A DNA stretch of 64,000 bases from Bacillus cereus ATCC 14579 (GTDB lineage: Bacteria > Bacillota > Bacilli > Bacillales > Bacillaceae_G). Each line of letters starts with the position of its first letter. Position 1 is the stretch's first letter. The stretch covers positions 359,501-423,500 of the forward strand of contig NC_004722.1 in NCBI RefSeq assembly GCF_000007825.1. The letters run 5' to 3'. Of the stretch, positions 53,701 through 61,134 are shown piece by piece. A model generated the notes under the pieces. The model ran no database searches. It saw only the letters and a program-made list of their open reading frames with translations, and was not told the DNA's origin. Both the position numbers and the translations under genes were made by a program.

Positions 53701-54332
53701 ACAGTGTAGACTTAGAGAATGTATATTCAAATAGTAAACTACAAGCGGAAAACATTGTTCGTGAAGCAATGAAAAATGGTTTGCGTGGAAATATTTATCG
53801 TGCAGGTAATTTAGCATGTCATTCAGAAACAGGTTCGTTCCAACAAAATATTGAAGGAAACGCATTTTATCGTCTTATTAAAACAATGCTATTAATTGGG
53901 AAAGCACCAAATGTGAAGTGGAAAGTTGATTTCACACCAATTGATTTTGCTAGTAAATCAATTGTATCGTATTTGCAAGATGCGCAAATTATAGGAGAGA
54001 CGTTACATATTTGTCATCCACATCAAATTGAGTTTGAACAATTTATACAGATAATTGGAGAGTGTGGATACAATCTTGAAATGGTTCCACTTTCAGAATA
54101 TGTAAATACCGGACTTGCATTAGCGAAGGGAAATGAAGTAATAGCAGAGTTAATTGCTTCTCAAGTTGCAGGAGATGGAGCGCAGCAATCTGAAATTGTA
54201 ATGGGTACGCGTAGAACGAATAAATGGATTAAGAAAAAAGAATTGATAGTACCAGCAATTAATAAAGAATTTATTCAGCAGTTATTAGCTCATGGTGAAA
54301 AAGTTGGTTATTTTCCAAAAATAATGAAATGA
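50751..54332 (+). CDS. Single-module NRPS-like synthetase: C remnant, adenylation, carrier, thioester reductase
   Basis: The 1193-residue protein has about 210 N-terminal residues that look like the tail of a condensation domain. They have no HHxxxDG motif and end in an ILTEEE-like ITEAEMALYSQVNDT linker. The adenylation domain (about 215-720) has YTSGSTGNPKGTM near 360, SFDASVW, NVYGPTECTV and YKTGDIVKLLEDGNIEFLHR. A carrier domain (about 723-800) has phosphopantetheine Ser in FFTIGGHSLKVL. A reductase domain (about 830-1193) has NVFLTGATGYLGSY and YSNSKLQAE, so the product should leave as an aldehyde or alcohol. By eye the substrate pocket reads roughly D-A-W-L-A-G-V-V, which I cannot assign. 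No other biosynthetic gene adjoins it. The start is 13 nt after AGAGAGG and is somewhat uncertain. Confidence 0.82.
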   Translation: MKLAISYNKMVKEFLGKVEGSIKIPKDVQGTELGVKRKTELFPNLTHIVDLIGATATWLYHISKEKHIVVLYHVRGSLFPITIEVSNFLSYESLNLQIEEQLEQIKEMNEEEIEEFQNGNTLYEMSPIIIGETYYELQDTNTLQFVFSKNMQSVEIIFNSVNWKETTITRYAQQIQGVLINKSKNKNNHINNFNIITEAEMALYSQVNDTTAVYPEKSIVDMFYNTVTQFPNRIALSSREGTLTYEELNKKSNQIAHMLIKNGVQLGDYVGIFMKRSIDTVVSMVAILKAGAAYVPIDPDYPESRIQYIIQDSQAKVILMKETPITCDGVQTVSMYDSETYEDIDVKLSIHCDDVAYMIYTSGSTGNPKGTMLAHRGVVNLYTWMKKQYELTEEDVFAQFPSFSFDASVWESFASLFCGGNLYVLLEEERLSVEAFANAIYKVKATSILALATIFVRQVATYLAEEDIYKLASLKRIAIGGEMLPVEVIKLWRERMGTNVEIHNVYGPTECTVVTTTYKIPSQLNEDVASIPIGKPCANYQVMILDENMNLCPIGVPGELYIDSVGLAKGYFNKPNKTIEAFIPNPFNPIVNIYKTGDIVKLLEDGNIEFLHRKDDQVKIRGHRIELGEIQSKISQNHNIKENAVFAKKSKEGSQYLIAFYTTLNKKEIPELVYQLQEQLPDYMVPSKLIYINELPLTPNKKIDVKKLAQLEEKYEPVRLQEYVAPSNKAEKQIANAWAEVLGISKVGVHDDFFTIGGHSLKVLRVLTLLKEDFSHLTIQDFFKERTIYGLARIEREVKVEKEEVFREYKVIHEPDTITYANVLEENQISNVFLTGATGYLGSYILYELLRDTSATIYCLVRPTKDVQQRIIDTLTGYFNDICEEWLQRIQAVAGDLGEEYLGMSEEEFMFISSKMDTIIHCGADVRHFGDVKQFENINVQGTSRMLTLAEKGATFHFISTIGIPLELAVDQWDTYMKTGDFNYSVDLENVYSNSKLQAENIVREAMKNGLRGNIYRAGNLACHSETGSFQQNIEGNAFYRLIKTMLLIGKAPNVKWKVDFTPIDFASKSIVSYLQDAQIIGETLHICHPHQIEFEQFIQIIGECGYNLEMVPLSEYVNTGLALAKGNEVIAELIASQVAGDGAQQSEIVMGTRRTNKWIKKKELIVPAINKEFIQQLLAHGEKVGYFPKIMK

Positions 54333-54348
54333 TTATGCATGCTTTTGT

Positions 54349-54377
54349 TTGTTCAATAAAATAAATCATGCTACAAT
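54349..54377 (+). promoter_or_regulatory. Promoter of the second TPP-riboswitch operon
   Basis: TTGTTC (54349-54354), 17 bp and TACAAT (54372-54377); the predicted start is just before the aptamer. Confidence 0.65.
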
Positions 54378-54387
54378 GAAAACGAAT

Positions 54388-54556
54388 TAAGGACCGGGGA
54401 GCCAATTGGCTGAGAGGATGTAAGTAAACATCGACCCTCAACCTGATCTGGATAATGCCAGCGTAGGGAGTTACTTAAAGTGATGTAGCATATGTTATTC
54501 TGTAATAACTTGCATACAAGGCTTTCCTACGCAGTAGGAAAGCCTTTTCTTATTTT
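54388..54556 (+). ncRNA. TPP (thi-box) riboswitch with terminator before the thiamine-precursor transporter
   Basis: The aptamer (about 54388-54475) has GGACCGGGGAGCC, GGCTGAGAGG, GACCCTCAACCTGATCTGG and ATAATGCCAGCGTAGGGAG. A terminator follows, AAGGCTTTCCTAC-GCA-GTAGGAAAGCCTT (54518-54546). It governs the four genes from 54588 to 57394. Confidence 0.97.
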
Positions 54557-54587
54557 TGAAATTTATTTTTATAAGGGGGATTTTATT

Positions 54588-54908
54588 ATGTCACAACAAG
54601 TTACAATGTCATTTTCAGTAGTACCACAAGCAAAAACGAAAGATGTATATTCTGTTGTCGATAAAGCAATTGAAGTTGTGCAACAATCGGGAGTTCGTTA
54701 TGAAGTAGGGGCCATGGAAACAACTTTGGAAGGAGAATTAGATGTACTTCTTGATGTCGTTAAACGTGCGCAACAAGCTTGCGTCGATGCTGGAGCAGAA
54801 GAAGTGATTACTTCTATTAAAATCCATTATCGTCCAAGCACTGGTGTAACGATAGATGAAAAGGTTTGGAAGTACCGTGATGAATATGCAAAACCAGAAG
54901 CAATCTAA
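54588..54908 (+). CDS. Thiamine-binding MTH1187/YkoF-like protein
   Basis: The 106-residue protein has the ferredoxin-like MTH1187 fold. It shows MSQQVTMSFSVVPQAKTKD, YEVGAMETTLEGELDVLLDVVKRAQ and EVITSIKIHYRPS. YkoF and relatives bind thiamine or its pyrimidine moiety, probably in the cytoplasm. The location between a TPP riboswitch and an HMP-type ABC transporter supports a helper or storage role. GGGGGA precedes the ATG; longer frames lie in the riboswitch terminator. The last 29 nt overlap the permease gene. Confidence 0.82.
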   Translation: MSQQVTMSFSVVPQAKTKDVYSVVDKAIEVVQQSGVRYEVGAMETTLEGELDVLLDVVKRAQQACVDAGAEEVITSIKIHYRPSTGVTIDEKVWKYRDEYAKPEAI

Positions 54909-55653
54909 ACTTATTACAACTATTTGGCTTATCCTTCTCATTGCGATATGGGAAGGATCTGTTTCATTATTTAAAATCGAACCGTGGATTTTACCAAAGC
55001 CTTCTGCCATTGTTCAAGAATTAATTGGGATGAAAGATTTACTATTACCAAATACGATGCAAACACTGCAGGAAGTTATAATTGGACTATTCTTTGCAAT
55101 TTTATTGGGGACGAGCATCGCAATTATTATGGACGTTATACCGTTATTTCGTATTTTAATAAATCCATTGCTCGTTATTTCGCAAACAATTCCAATTGTT
55201 GTACTTGCACCGCTATTTATTATTTGGTTTGGATATGGGATGTTGCCGAAAGTAATGGTCGTAATACTCGTTTGTTTCTTCCCAATTGCGCTTAGTATTT
55301 TAGAAGGTTTTCAAACAGTAGATAAAGACATGCTGAAACTGTTACAAACAATGAAGGCGACAAAATGGCAAGTTTACCAGAAAGTAAAATTTCCAGCAGT
55401 GCTTCCATACTTTTTCTCAGGTTTAAAAATTGCAGTTACATATAGCGTAATGGGGGCAATTATCGGAGAATGGCTCGGTGCAAGTGAAGGATTAGGCGTT
55501 ATGCTTACGAGGGCTACAAAATCCTTTTTGACTGCCCGAGTATTTGGTGTTGCAGCAATCATCGTTATGGTGACATTATGCCTGTATTTTATCGTAGAGT
55601 TTATGGCAAGAATAACAGCACCATGGATATATAGAAAGGACGGCAGAAAATGA
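54880..55653 (+). CDS. thiX: Thiamine-precursor ABC transporter permease (ThiX-like)
   Basis: The 257-residue SsuC/TauC-type permease has about six membrane helices, beginning with LITTIWLILLIAIWEGSVSL. The EAA loop reads LLQTMKATKWQVYQKVKFPAVLP, followed by GAIIGEWLGASEGLG. With the following Thi5-type binding protein and ATPase it should import a thiamine pyrimidine precursor such as formylaminopyrimidine or HMP. ATG 54880 follows GGAAG by 7 nt, inside the end of the preceding gene. It is TPP-riboswitch controlled. Confidence 0.82.
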   Translation: MNMQNQKQSKLITTIWLILLIAIWEGSVSLFKIEPWILPKPSAIVQELIGMKDLLLPNTMQTLQEVIIGLFFAILLGTSIAIIMDVIPLFRILINPLLVISQTIPIVVLAPLFIIWFGYGMLPKVMVVILVCFFPIALSILEGFQTVDKDMLKLLQTMKATKWQVYQKVKFPAVLPYFFSGLKIAVTYSVMGAIIGEWLGASEGLGVMLTRATKSFLTARVFGVAAIIVMVTLCLYFIVEFMARITAPWIYRKDGRK

Positions 55654-56648
55654 AAAAAGGTTTGAAAGTTATGTTAGCTGCCTTAGTAGCGGTAGGTGTG
55701 GCTGGATGTAATCCGGCGAAGAAAGAAGAAAGTGCAAGTAAAGATCAAAAAGTAAAAGTAGTATTAGATTGGTTTCCAAATACGAATCATACTGGCTTGT
55801 ATGTAGCGCAAACGAAAGATTATTACAAAAAGCAAGGATTAGATGTAGAAATTATTCAACCAGGTGACAATGTAACAGCAGAGCAAATGATAGCATCAGG
55901 AAAAGCAGACTTCGCAATAAGCGCACAAGAAAATGTAACGTTAGCTCGTGTGGAAGGAATTCCTGTTGTATCTGTAGGAGCGATTATTCAGCATAACACT
56001 TCAGCGTTTGCATCGCTTAAGAAAGATAATATGACGTCACCGAAAGATTTTGAAGGTAAACGTTACGGCGGCTGGGGAGGACCAGCGGAAGAAGCGACAT
56101 TAAAGACGATTATGGATAAACATCAAGCTGATTTTAATAAAGTTGAAAAAATCATCTTAGGACAAACAGATTTCTTTAAATCAATCGGTCGTGATGCAGA
56201 TTTCGAATGGATTTATTACGGTTGGGATGGTATTGAAGCAAAGCGCCAAGGAAAAGAGTTAAATACGATTATGGTGAAGGACTTAGATCCAGCGCTTGAT
56301 TTCTATAGTCCTGTTATTATTACGAGTGAAAAACATACGAAGCAAGATAAAGACTTTGTGAAAAAGTTTATGAGTGCAACGACAGAAGGTTATAATTTTG
56401 CAATTAAGGACCCGAAAGAGGCTGCTGATATTTTAATTAAAGCTGTTCCAGATGTAAATAAAGATTTAGTTCAAGAAAGCCAAAAATGGTTAAGTACGAA
56501 GTATCAAGATGATGCTAAAGCATGGGGAGTACAGAAGGAAGAAATTTGGACGAATTACATGAATTTCTTATATGACAACAAAGTTATTAAAAAGAAAATC
56601 GATGTAAAAGATGCTTTTACAAATGAATTCCTTCCAAGTGAAAAATGA
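55650..56648 (+). CDS. thiY: Thiamine pyrimidine precursor-binding lipoprotein (ThiY/Thi5-like)
   Basis: The 332-residue NMT1/THI5-like binding protein has a lipoprotein signal ending VGVAGC (Cys20). The mature part reads VKVVLDWFPNTNHTGLYVAQ, the strongest Thi5-family signature. It continues with FAISAQENVTLARVEGIPVVS and GKRYGGWGGPAEEATL. It captures a pyrimidine thiamine precursor outside the cell for the permease. The ATG overlaps the permease stop (ATGA), indicating coupling. The ligand (formylaminopyrimidine versus HMP) is not resolved. Confidence 0.85.
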   Translation: MKKGLKVMLAALVAVGVAGCNPAKKEESASKDQKVKVVLDWFPNTNHTGLYVAQTKDYYKKQGLDVEIIQPGDNVTAEQMIASGKADFAISAQENVTLARVEGIPVVSVGAIIQHNTSAFASLKKDNMTSPKDFEGKRYGGWGGPAEEATLKTIMDKHQADFNKVEKIILGQTDFFKSIGRDADFEWIYYGWDGIEAKRQGKELNTIMVKDLDPALDFYSPVIITSEKHTKQDKDFVKKFMSATTEGYNFAIKDPKEAADILIKAVPDVNKDLVQESQKWLSTKYQDDAKAWGVQKEEIWTNYMNFLYDNKVIKKKIDVKDAFTNEFLPSEK

Positions 56649-57394
56649 GCGGATTACAAATAAAAAATATAGTGAAATCTTTTGACGGAAAGAATGTATT
56701 AGAGAATATTAGTGCCTCTATACAAGAGGGAGAGTTTGTTTCCTTTGTAGGACCGAGTGGTTGCGGGAAAAGCACATTATTAAACATGATTGCAAATGTT
56801 GAAAAACCAACAAGCGGGAACGTAACGTATAACGATAAGCAAGTACAAGAGCAAGATGTTGTTAGTTATATGCCACAACAAGATTTATTACTACCGTGGC
56901 GATCAGCTTTGCAAAATATCGTTCTTCCGTTAGAAATTGAAGGAAAGCCGAAAAAACAAAGGCTGACAGAAGGAATGGAAGCATTAAAGCAGTTCCAACT
57001 AGATGAATATGCAGACCATTATCCAGATGAATTATCTGGTGGTATGCGTCAAAGAATTAGTTTTCTGCGCACATATTTATGTGAAAAGCCAATTATGCTG
57101 CTGGCTGAGCCTTTTGGTAAATTAGATGCATTTACAAAAATGGAAGTACATAGCTGGCTTTTAAACTCTTGGCATCAAGAAAAGCAAACAATCGTTATGG
57201 TGACACATGACTTAGATGAGGCAATCTTGCTTTCAGATCGCGTATTTATTTTATCTCAAAGACCAGCGTCAATAGTTGGCGAGGTACAAGTGAAATTACC
57301 TAGGCCGAGAACGATGGATATGTTAACATCACTCGAATTAAAAAAGGATAAAGAAGAGATTTTAAGTGTGTTAGCTCCTTATATGAAAAAATAG
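56645..57394 (+). CDS. thiZ: Thiamine-precursor ABC transporter ATPase (ThiZ-like) with altered Walker B
   Basis: The 249-residue ATPase has Walker A GPSGCGKSTLL near 37, Q-loop MPQQDLLLPW, signature LSGGMRQRISFLRTYL and H-loop VTHDLDEA. Walker B reads IMLLAEPFGKLDA, so the usual metal-coordinating aspartate before the catalytic glutamate is alanine (codon GCT near 57112). This may weaken or abolish ATP hydrolysis unless compensated. The gene overlaps the binding-protein stop by ATGA. Its C-terminus abuts a foreign ABC-F gene remnant, so the last residues may not be original. Confidence 0.8.
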   Translation: MSGLQIKNIVKSFDGKNVLENISASIQEGEFVSFVGPSGCGKSTLLNMIANVEKPTSGNVTYNDKQVQEQDVVSYMPQQDLLLPWRSALQNIVLPLEIEGKPKKQRLTEGMEALKQFQLDEYADHYPDELSGGMRQRISFLRTYLCEKPIMLLAEPFGKLDAFTKMEVHSWLLNSWHQEKQTIVMVTHDLDEAILLSDRVFILSQRPASIVGEVQVKLPRPRTMDMLTSLELKKDKEEILSVLAPYMKK

Positions 57395-57585
57395 AAAAAG
57401 CTGATGTTTTAATTTTAGACGAACCGACTAATCATTTGGATGTAGAAACTAAGATGGCTTTACAGGAAGCGTTACAACAATACAAAGGAACGGTTTTAAT
57501 TGTCTCACATGAACCTTCTTTCTATGAATCGTGGATAACAAAAGTATGGAATATAGAAGATTGGAATACTGAACAATATGAATAA
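57394..57585 (+). pseudogene. 3' remnant of an ABC-F ATPase gene
   Basis: In the frame starting at 57394 the sequence reads EKADVLILDEPTNHLDVETK, a Walker B/D-loop typical of ABC-F proteins. It then continues through TVLIVSHEPSFYESW to WNTEQYE and a stop. Only the last 63 codons remain, without a start, Walker A or signature motif. ABC-F proteins protect or modulate ribosomes and many confer antibiotic resistance. The frame stays open a little further left, to about 57361, inside the thiZ 3' end, but no ABC-F similarity is visible there. Confidence 0.8.
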
Positions 57586-57586
57586 A

Positions 57587-57627
57587 GAAAAGGCATTAGC
57601 TTTTAGGAGCTAATGCCTTTTCTTTGT
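57587..57627 (+). terminator. Terminator after the ABC-F remnant
   Basis: GAAAAGGCATTAGC/GCTAATGCCTTTTC 14-bp stem with T-rich tail. Confidence 0.85.
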
Positions 57628-57672
57628 GATTAACATGATTTTCGAGAACTCTTACATGAGAATTGTATGAAG

Positions 57673-57712
57673 AAGCACTCTTATGGTGCGCTTATAAGCG
57701 TGCTTTTTCTTT
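57673..57712 (+). terminator. Second terminator-like stem
   Basis: AAGCACTCTTAT pairs with ATAAGCGTGCTT (one mismatch) and is followed by TTTTTCTTTT. From here to 57855 I see only a weak dyad (ACTATCT/AGATAGT). Confidence 0.6.
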
Positions 57713-57857
57713 TGTTATATTTATAATACGAAAGCCTTTCCCTAACAGGTGACTATCTTTCTTTATATATATAGATAGTTCAAAATGGAATGAAAATAAT
57801 TCCTTTATGTAAAGGATAATATGGATATTATAGGAAGACAATAGAAATTAAAGGAAA

Positions 57858-57920
57858 TTCATGTAAAATTCAAATGAACTTCATATAAACTTCATATTAG
57901 AAATTAAATATAATTATAAT
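57858..57920 (+). promoter_or_regulatory. Pho-box-like array with downstream -10, no gene behind it
   Basis: Four hexamers, TTCATG, TTCAAA, TTCATA and TTCATA, begin at 57858, 57869, 57880 and 57891, spaced exactly 11 bp. They are followed by overlapping TATAAT motifs (57909-57914 and 57915-57920). The spacing and sequence resemble PhoP-binding direct repeats. The next plus-strand gene is over 2 kb away. Confidence 0.4.
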
Positions 57921-57956
57921 AGGTTATTATGATATTTTTGATTTTTCGTAAAATTA

Positions 57957-58002
57957 AAAGTTTGAATTTAGGAGGTATTGCTCAAACCTAAATTCAAACT
58001 TT
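57957..58002. terminator. Terminator of the chitinase gene
   Basis: AAGTTTGAATTTAGG/CCTAAATTCAAACTT 15-bp stem, 14-nt loop. On the minus strand it is followed by TTAATTTT. Confidence 0.7.
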
Positions 58003-58028
58003 AGTGAATTAATTAATGGATATTACGT

Positions 58029-60053
58029 CTAGTTTTCGCTAATGACGGTATTTAAAAGTTCGGCAGGATTACCTGTTCCTGCACCGCCAATTGTAATAGA
58101 TCCACCAGGAGGAATTTCACCATTCCATCCTGCATTCGTAATTACATAATGATTATTTGTTTTACTACTAATTTTAGAATCCCAAACTTGTGTTAAATTA
58201 CCGCTATAATCAAATTCTAATTTCCAATTTTTAATAGGAGTCGTTCCATTATTTTTGATTATAATCGAGAAGTTATAACCGCTGCCCCAATTCGAAGTGA
58301 CTGAAAATGTAGCAGTACCATTTCCATCAGGAGGTGTCGTATTAGCTTCATCCGTTTTGACAGTAAGAGCGGTAGGTTGTGATTTATTTCCAGCAGCATC
58401 TTTGGCAATTATTGAAAATGTGTATTCCGTATTAGGTTTTAAGTTTTTAATTGTAATGCTATTTGTTGTTGTACTCCATTTCTCTTCTCCAGCAGTAATT
58501 TCATATTCCGTAACCCCTACGTTATCAGTAGATGCAGTCCAGTTTAATTGAACTGAGTTTGAATTTTTATTCGTAACTACAATATTTTTAACATTCGTTG
58601 GTGGCTCAGTATCTTTTTGACTAATAGGTCCACCAAGTAATTCTTTTACTAGCGTATCAAGTAATTTTGGACCACTACAACTATATTTTGGACTTGTACG
58701 GCAATCCCCGCTTAGTTCCCAAAACATTGCTCCACTTAAACCCTTCGTCTTTATATAGTCTGTTTTATATTTCATAGATTCATTGTCATCGTAGCTAATA
58801 AATGTGCCTGTAGTCGCATTATATAAGTAAGGTACTTTAGCTGTGTCATTCCAGTAGCGTACAAAACCATTTTTATTAACGTAATTGGCTGCTAAATCAC
58901 CGTAATCATACACACCTGTGTCACCGGTAGAATAATCATCCCAAGTACCTTTAGAAGCAAGTTTCCCATCGCTACCTGGTTTGCAAGGTTGATATTGTCC
59001 GTTATTTTCTTTGCCACAACTTTTCCAGCCACGTCCGTAAAAGGGTACGCCTAATACTAGTTTATCGACTGGAACACCTTCATTTGTATAAACATTTATA
59101 GCACCATCTACGTAAAAATTCGTATTTGCTGCTGGGTCATTTGGATCCTTATATAGAGCTGCATTATGATTAGAAGTAGCTTCCCATCCGCCGTGGAAAT
59201 CATATGTCATAATATTAATCCAATCGAGTATTTGAGAAATTTTCTTTAGCTCTGTATGATCAGCGTAGCGTTGGCTTGCGCCTGAAGCGATTGTTAGTAA
59301 ATATTGTTTGCCATCTTCAGCACCTGCTTTATTCAAAGCATTTCGGACATCTTGAAGAAGGAGAGTGAAATTTTGTTTATCTTCAGGACGATAACTACCA
59401 CCAGGAATCGTTTCAACGCCCGGATATTCCCAGTCTAAATCTACGCCATCAAACCCATATGCGCGAAGAAAAGCTACTGTAGATTCAGCAAATACTTTTC
59501 TTGTTTTTTCATCAGCGGCCATATCAGAAAAGCGGTTAGACCAAGTCCAGCCACCAACGGAAATAATTGTTTTTAAGTGAGGATATTTAGCTTTTAATCG
59601 TTTTAGTTCCCCGAAATTTCCGCAACGGGCATATTTATCGCAATCTTCCCAAGTTGTCCCTGAGCCAGGATACGATTTGGTAACATCAGCCCATGGTTCA
59701 CCGAGTACGAGAGTACCATTAGGAACCTCTTTATTTTGCAATGGTACACCAGATTCTTTACAGTTCCACGTTTGTTTATTTGGATTATCAGGATGAGTAG
59801 AAGGGTTTCCATGTTTTCCATTCCAACAAATATCCGCGAAAGCATAGTTAAGGTGAGTAAGCTTTGATGCATCAATGTCAGCAACTTGATAATTACGTCC
59901 GTAAACGCCCCACGAAGGAAAGTACCCAACAATTTTTTGACTTTGCTTTGGTGAATCTGCTAATGCGAGATTTGGAGTAATAAAATTTGTGAGAAAAAGA
60001 GGTAAGAAAAGTAGTAGAGATAGTAATAGCAGTGTGAATTTTTGAGACCTCAT
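58029..60053 (-). CDS. chiB: Secreted GH18 chitinase with Fn3 and type 2 chitin/cellulose-binding domain
   Basis: The 674-residue precursor has a signal peptide of about 32 residues (cleavage after LALA). The GH18 catalytic barrel (about 38-445) has SVGGWTWS and the catalytic motif DGVDLDWEYP with Glu209 as proton donor. A fibronectin type III domain (about 465-550) and a C-terminal CBM2-type domain (ATFSVTSNWGSGYNFSIIIKN, about 575-674) complete it. It degrades chitin outside the cell. The start at 60053 lies 8 nt after AAAGGAG; the ATG two codons earlier is too close. Size and order match the known B. cereus group ChiB. Confidence 0.92.
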   Translation of the reverse strand: MRSQKFTLLLLSLLLFLPLFLTNFITPNLALADSPKQSQKIVGYFPSWGVYGRNYQVADIDASKLTHLNYAFADICWNGKHGNPSTHPDNPNKQTWNCKESGVPLQNKEVPNGTLVLGEPWADVTKSYPGSGTTWEDCDKYARCGNFGELKRLKAKYPHLKTIISVGGWTWSNRFSDMAADEKTRKVFAESTVAFLRAYGFDGVDLDWEYPGVETIPGGSYRPEDKQNFTLLLQDVRNALNKAGAEDGKQYLLTIASGASQRYADHTELKKISQILDWINIMTYDFHGGWEATSNHNAALYKDPNDPAANTNFYVDGAINVYTNEGVPVDKLVLGVPFYGRGWKSCGKENNGQYQPCKPGSDGKLASKGTWDDYSTGDTGVYDYGDLAANYVNKNGFVRYWNDTAKVPYLYNATTGTFISYDDNESMKYKTDYIKTKGLSGAMFWELSGDCRTSPKYSCSGPKLLDTLVKELLGGPISQKDTEPPTNVKNIVVTNKNSNSVQLNWTASTDNVGVTEYEITAGEEKWSTTTNSITIKNLKPNTEYTFSIIAKDAAGNKSQPTALTVKTDEANTTPPDGNGTATFSVTSNWGSGYNFSIIIKNNGTTPIKNWKLEFDYSGNLTQVWDSKISSKTNNHYVITNAGWNGEIPPGGSITIGGAGTGNPAELLNTVISEN

Positions 60054-60115
60054 AGCCATTTCTCCTTTCAAAATAAAAGATATATTTAAAGGCATACGCC
60101 AATAAACCAAAATGA

Positions 60116-60227
60116 ATCTAGACGTATGAAACGTCTAGATAAAATGATCAGACATCACGAAGTCTATACAAGGGAGCTGGGGGTGATTAAATCGTAACAA
60201 ATGTAAGATTTAGTGTAAACGCTTTAT
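60116..60227 (-). promoter_or_regulatory. Chitinase control region: palindrome, dre site and cre site
   Basis: A perfect palindrome, ATCTAGACGT-N5-ACGTCTAGAT, lies at 60116-60140. AGACTTCGTGATGTCT on the minus strand (60165-60150) equals the dre element I recall as required for chitin induction of chi genes in B. thuringiensis. ATAAAGCGTTTACA (60227-60214, minus strand) is a CcpA cre site. From 60228 to 60412 I see nothing further. Confidence 0.65.
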
Positions 60228-60424
60228 TAAGTTGAAAAAGACTTTCTCAATACAAAAAGGCTTGAATACAAACTATATATGAAAACGAAAGATTGGTATG
60301 GGAAGAAAAAGCTCATTATAAATAAATTTGAGAAAAAATTGTATGGAGCCAATTATTAAAGACGTAGAAAGATAAGGAAATATCATGTAAAATAATAGTA
60401 AAAATATGTAAAGGAGGGAATGGT

Positions 60425-60796
60425 GTGGATGTGTTTTTGAACATTGCTGAAGAAAAAATTCGACAAGCAATACGGAATGGTGATCTTGATTATCTTCCGG
60501 GAAAAGGAAAACCACTACAATTAGAAGATCTTTCAATGGTACCTCCAGAACTTAGAATGAGTTATAAAATTTTAAAAAATGCGGGAATGATTCCACCAGA
60601 AATGGAACTACAAAAAGATATATTAAAAATAGAGGATTTAATTGCTTGCTGTTATGATGAAGAAGAGAGAAAGAAATTACGAGAAGAGTTAACAGCAAAA
60701 ACTCTTCGTTTTCAGCAGGTAATGGAAAAGAGAAAGATTAAAGATAGTTCAGCTTTTCGTATGTATCAAGGCAAATTATTTCGTAAATTACGCTAA
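60425..60796 (+). CDS. DUF1992 (DnaJ homologue subfamily C member 28-like) protein
   Basis: The 123-residue protein starts MDVFLNIAEEKIRQAIRNGD and has the DUF1992 core LPGKGKPLQLEDLSMVPPELRMSYKILKNAGMIPPEMEL. A charged coiled-coil tail follows. The family is widespread and named after a vertebrate J-domain protein, but the J domain is absent here and the function is unknown. The GTG start follows AAAGGAGG. It is the first of three closely spaced genes. Confidence 0.8.
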   Translation: MDVFLNIAEEKIRQAIRNGDLDYLPGKGKPLQLEDLSMVPPELRMSYKILKNAGMIPPEMELQKDILKIEDLIACCYDEEERKKLREELTAKTLRFQQVMEKRKIKDSSAFRMYQGKLFRKLR

Positions 60797-60806
60797 GAGG
60801 GATAAG

Positions 60807-61121
60807 ATGACTACATTTAAAACGATAGAAGAATTAGCGACCTATATCGAAGAACAACAATTGGTACTTCTGTTTATTAAAACGGAAAATTGTGGTGTTT
60901 GTGATGTTATGCTAAGAAAAGTAAATTGCGTATTAGAGAATTATGATTACGTAGAGAAAATAGAAATATTACTACAAGACATGCAAGAGATTGCGGGGCG
61001 ATATGGAGTATTTACAGGGCCAACAATTTTATTATTTCATAATGGAAAAGAAATTCTTCGTGAATCACGCTTCATTTCACTTGAAAATCTAGAGAGGATC
61101 ATTCAATTATTCGAGGAATAG
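60807..61121 (+). CDS. Thioredoxin-like protein
   Basis: The 104-residue protein has a thioredoxin fold with the redox motif TENCGVCDVM (CGVC in place of CGPC) and the cis-proline segment FTGPTILLFHNGKE. It resembles small cytoplasmic thioredoxin-family proteins of Bacillus such as YdbP. It would reduce disulfides or handle thiol stress; the partner is unknown. An AGAGGGA site precedes the ATG. It starts 11 bp after the preceding gene and is followed after 13 bp by a small membrane protein gene. Confidence 0.8.
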   Translation: MTTFKTIEELATYIEEQQLVLLFIKTENCGVCDVMLRKVNCVLENYDYVEKIEILLQDMQEIAGRYGVFTGPTILLFHNGKEILRESRFISLENLERIIQLFEE

Positions 61122-61134
61122 GGGAGGCTTTTAT

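Noticed and set aside
57979..58005. Eight-codon frame after GGAGG in the chitinase terminator region
   Set aside because: A TTG start 2 nt from the GGAGG is too close, and the whole frame lies within the terminator stem-loop.
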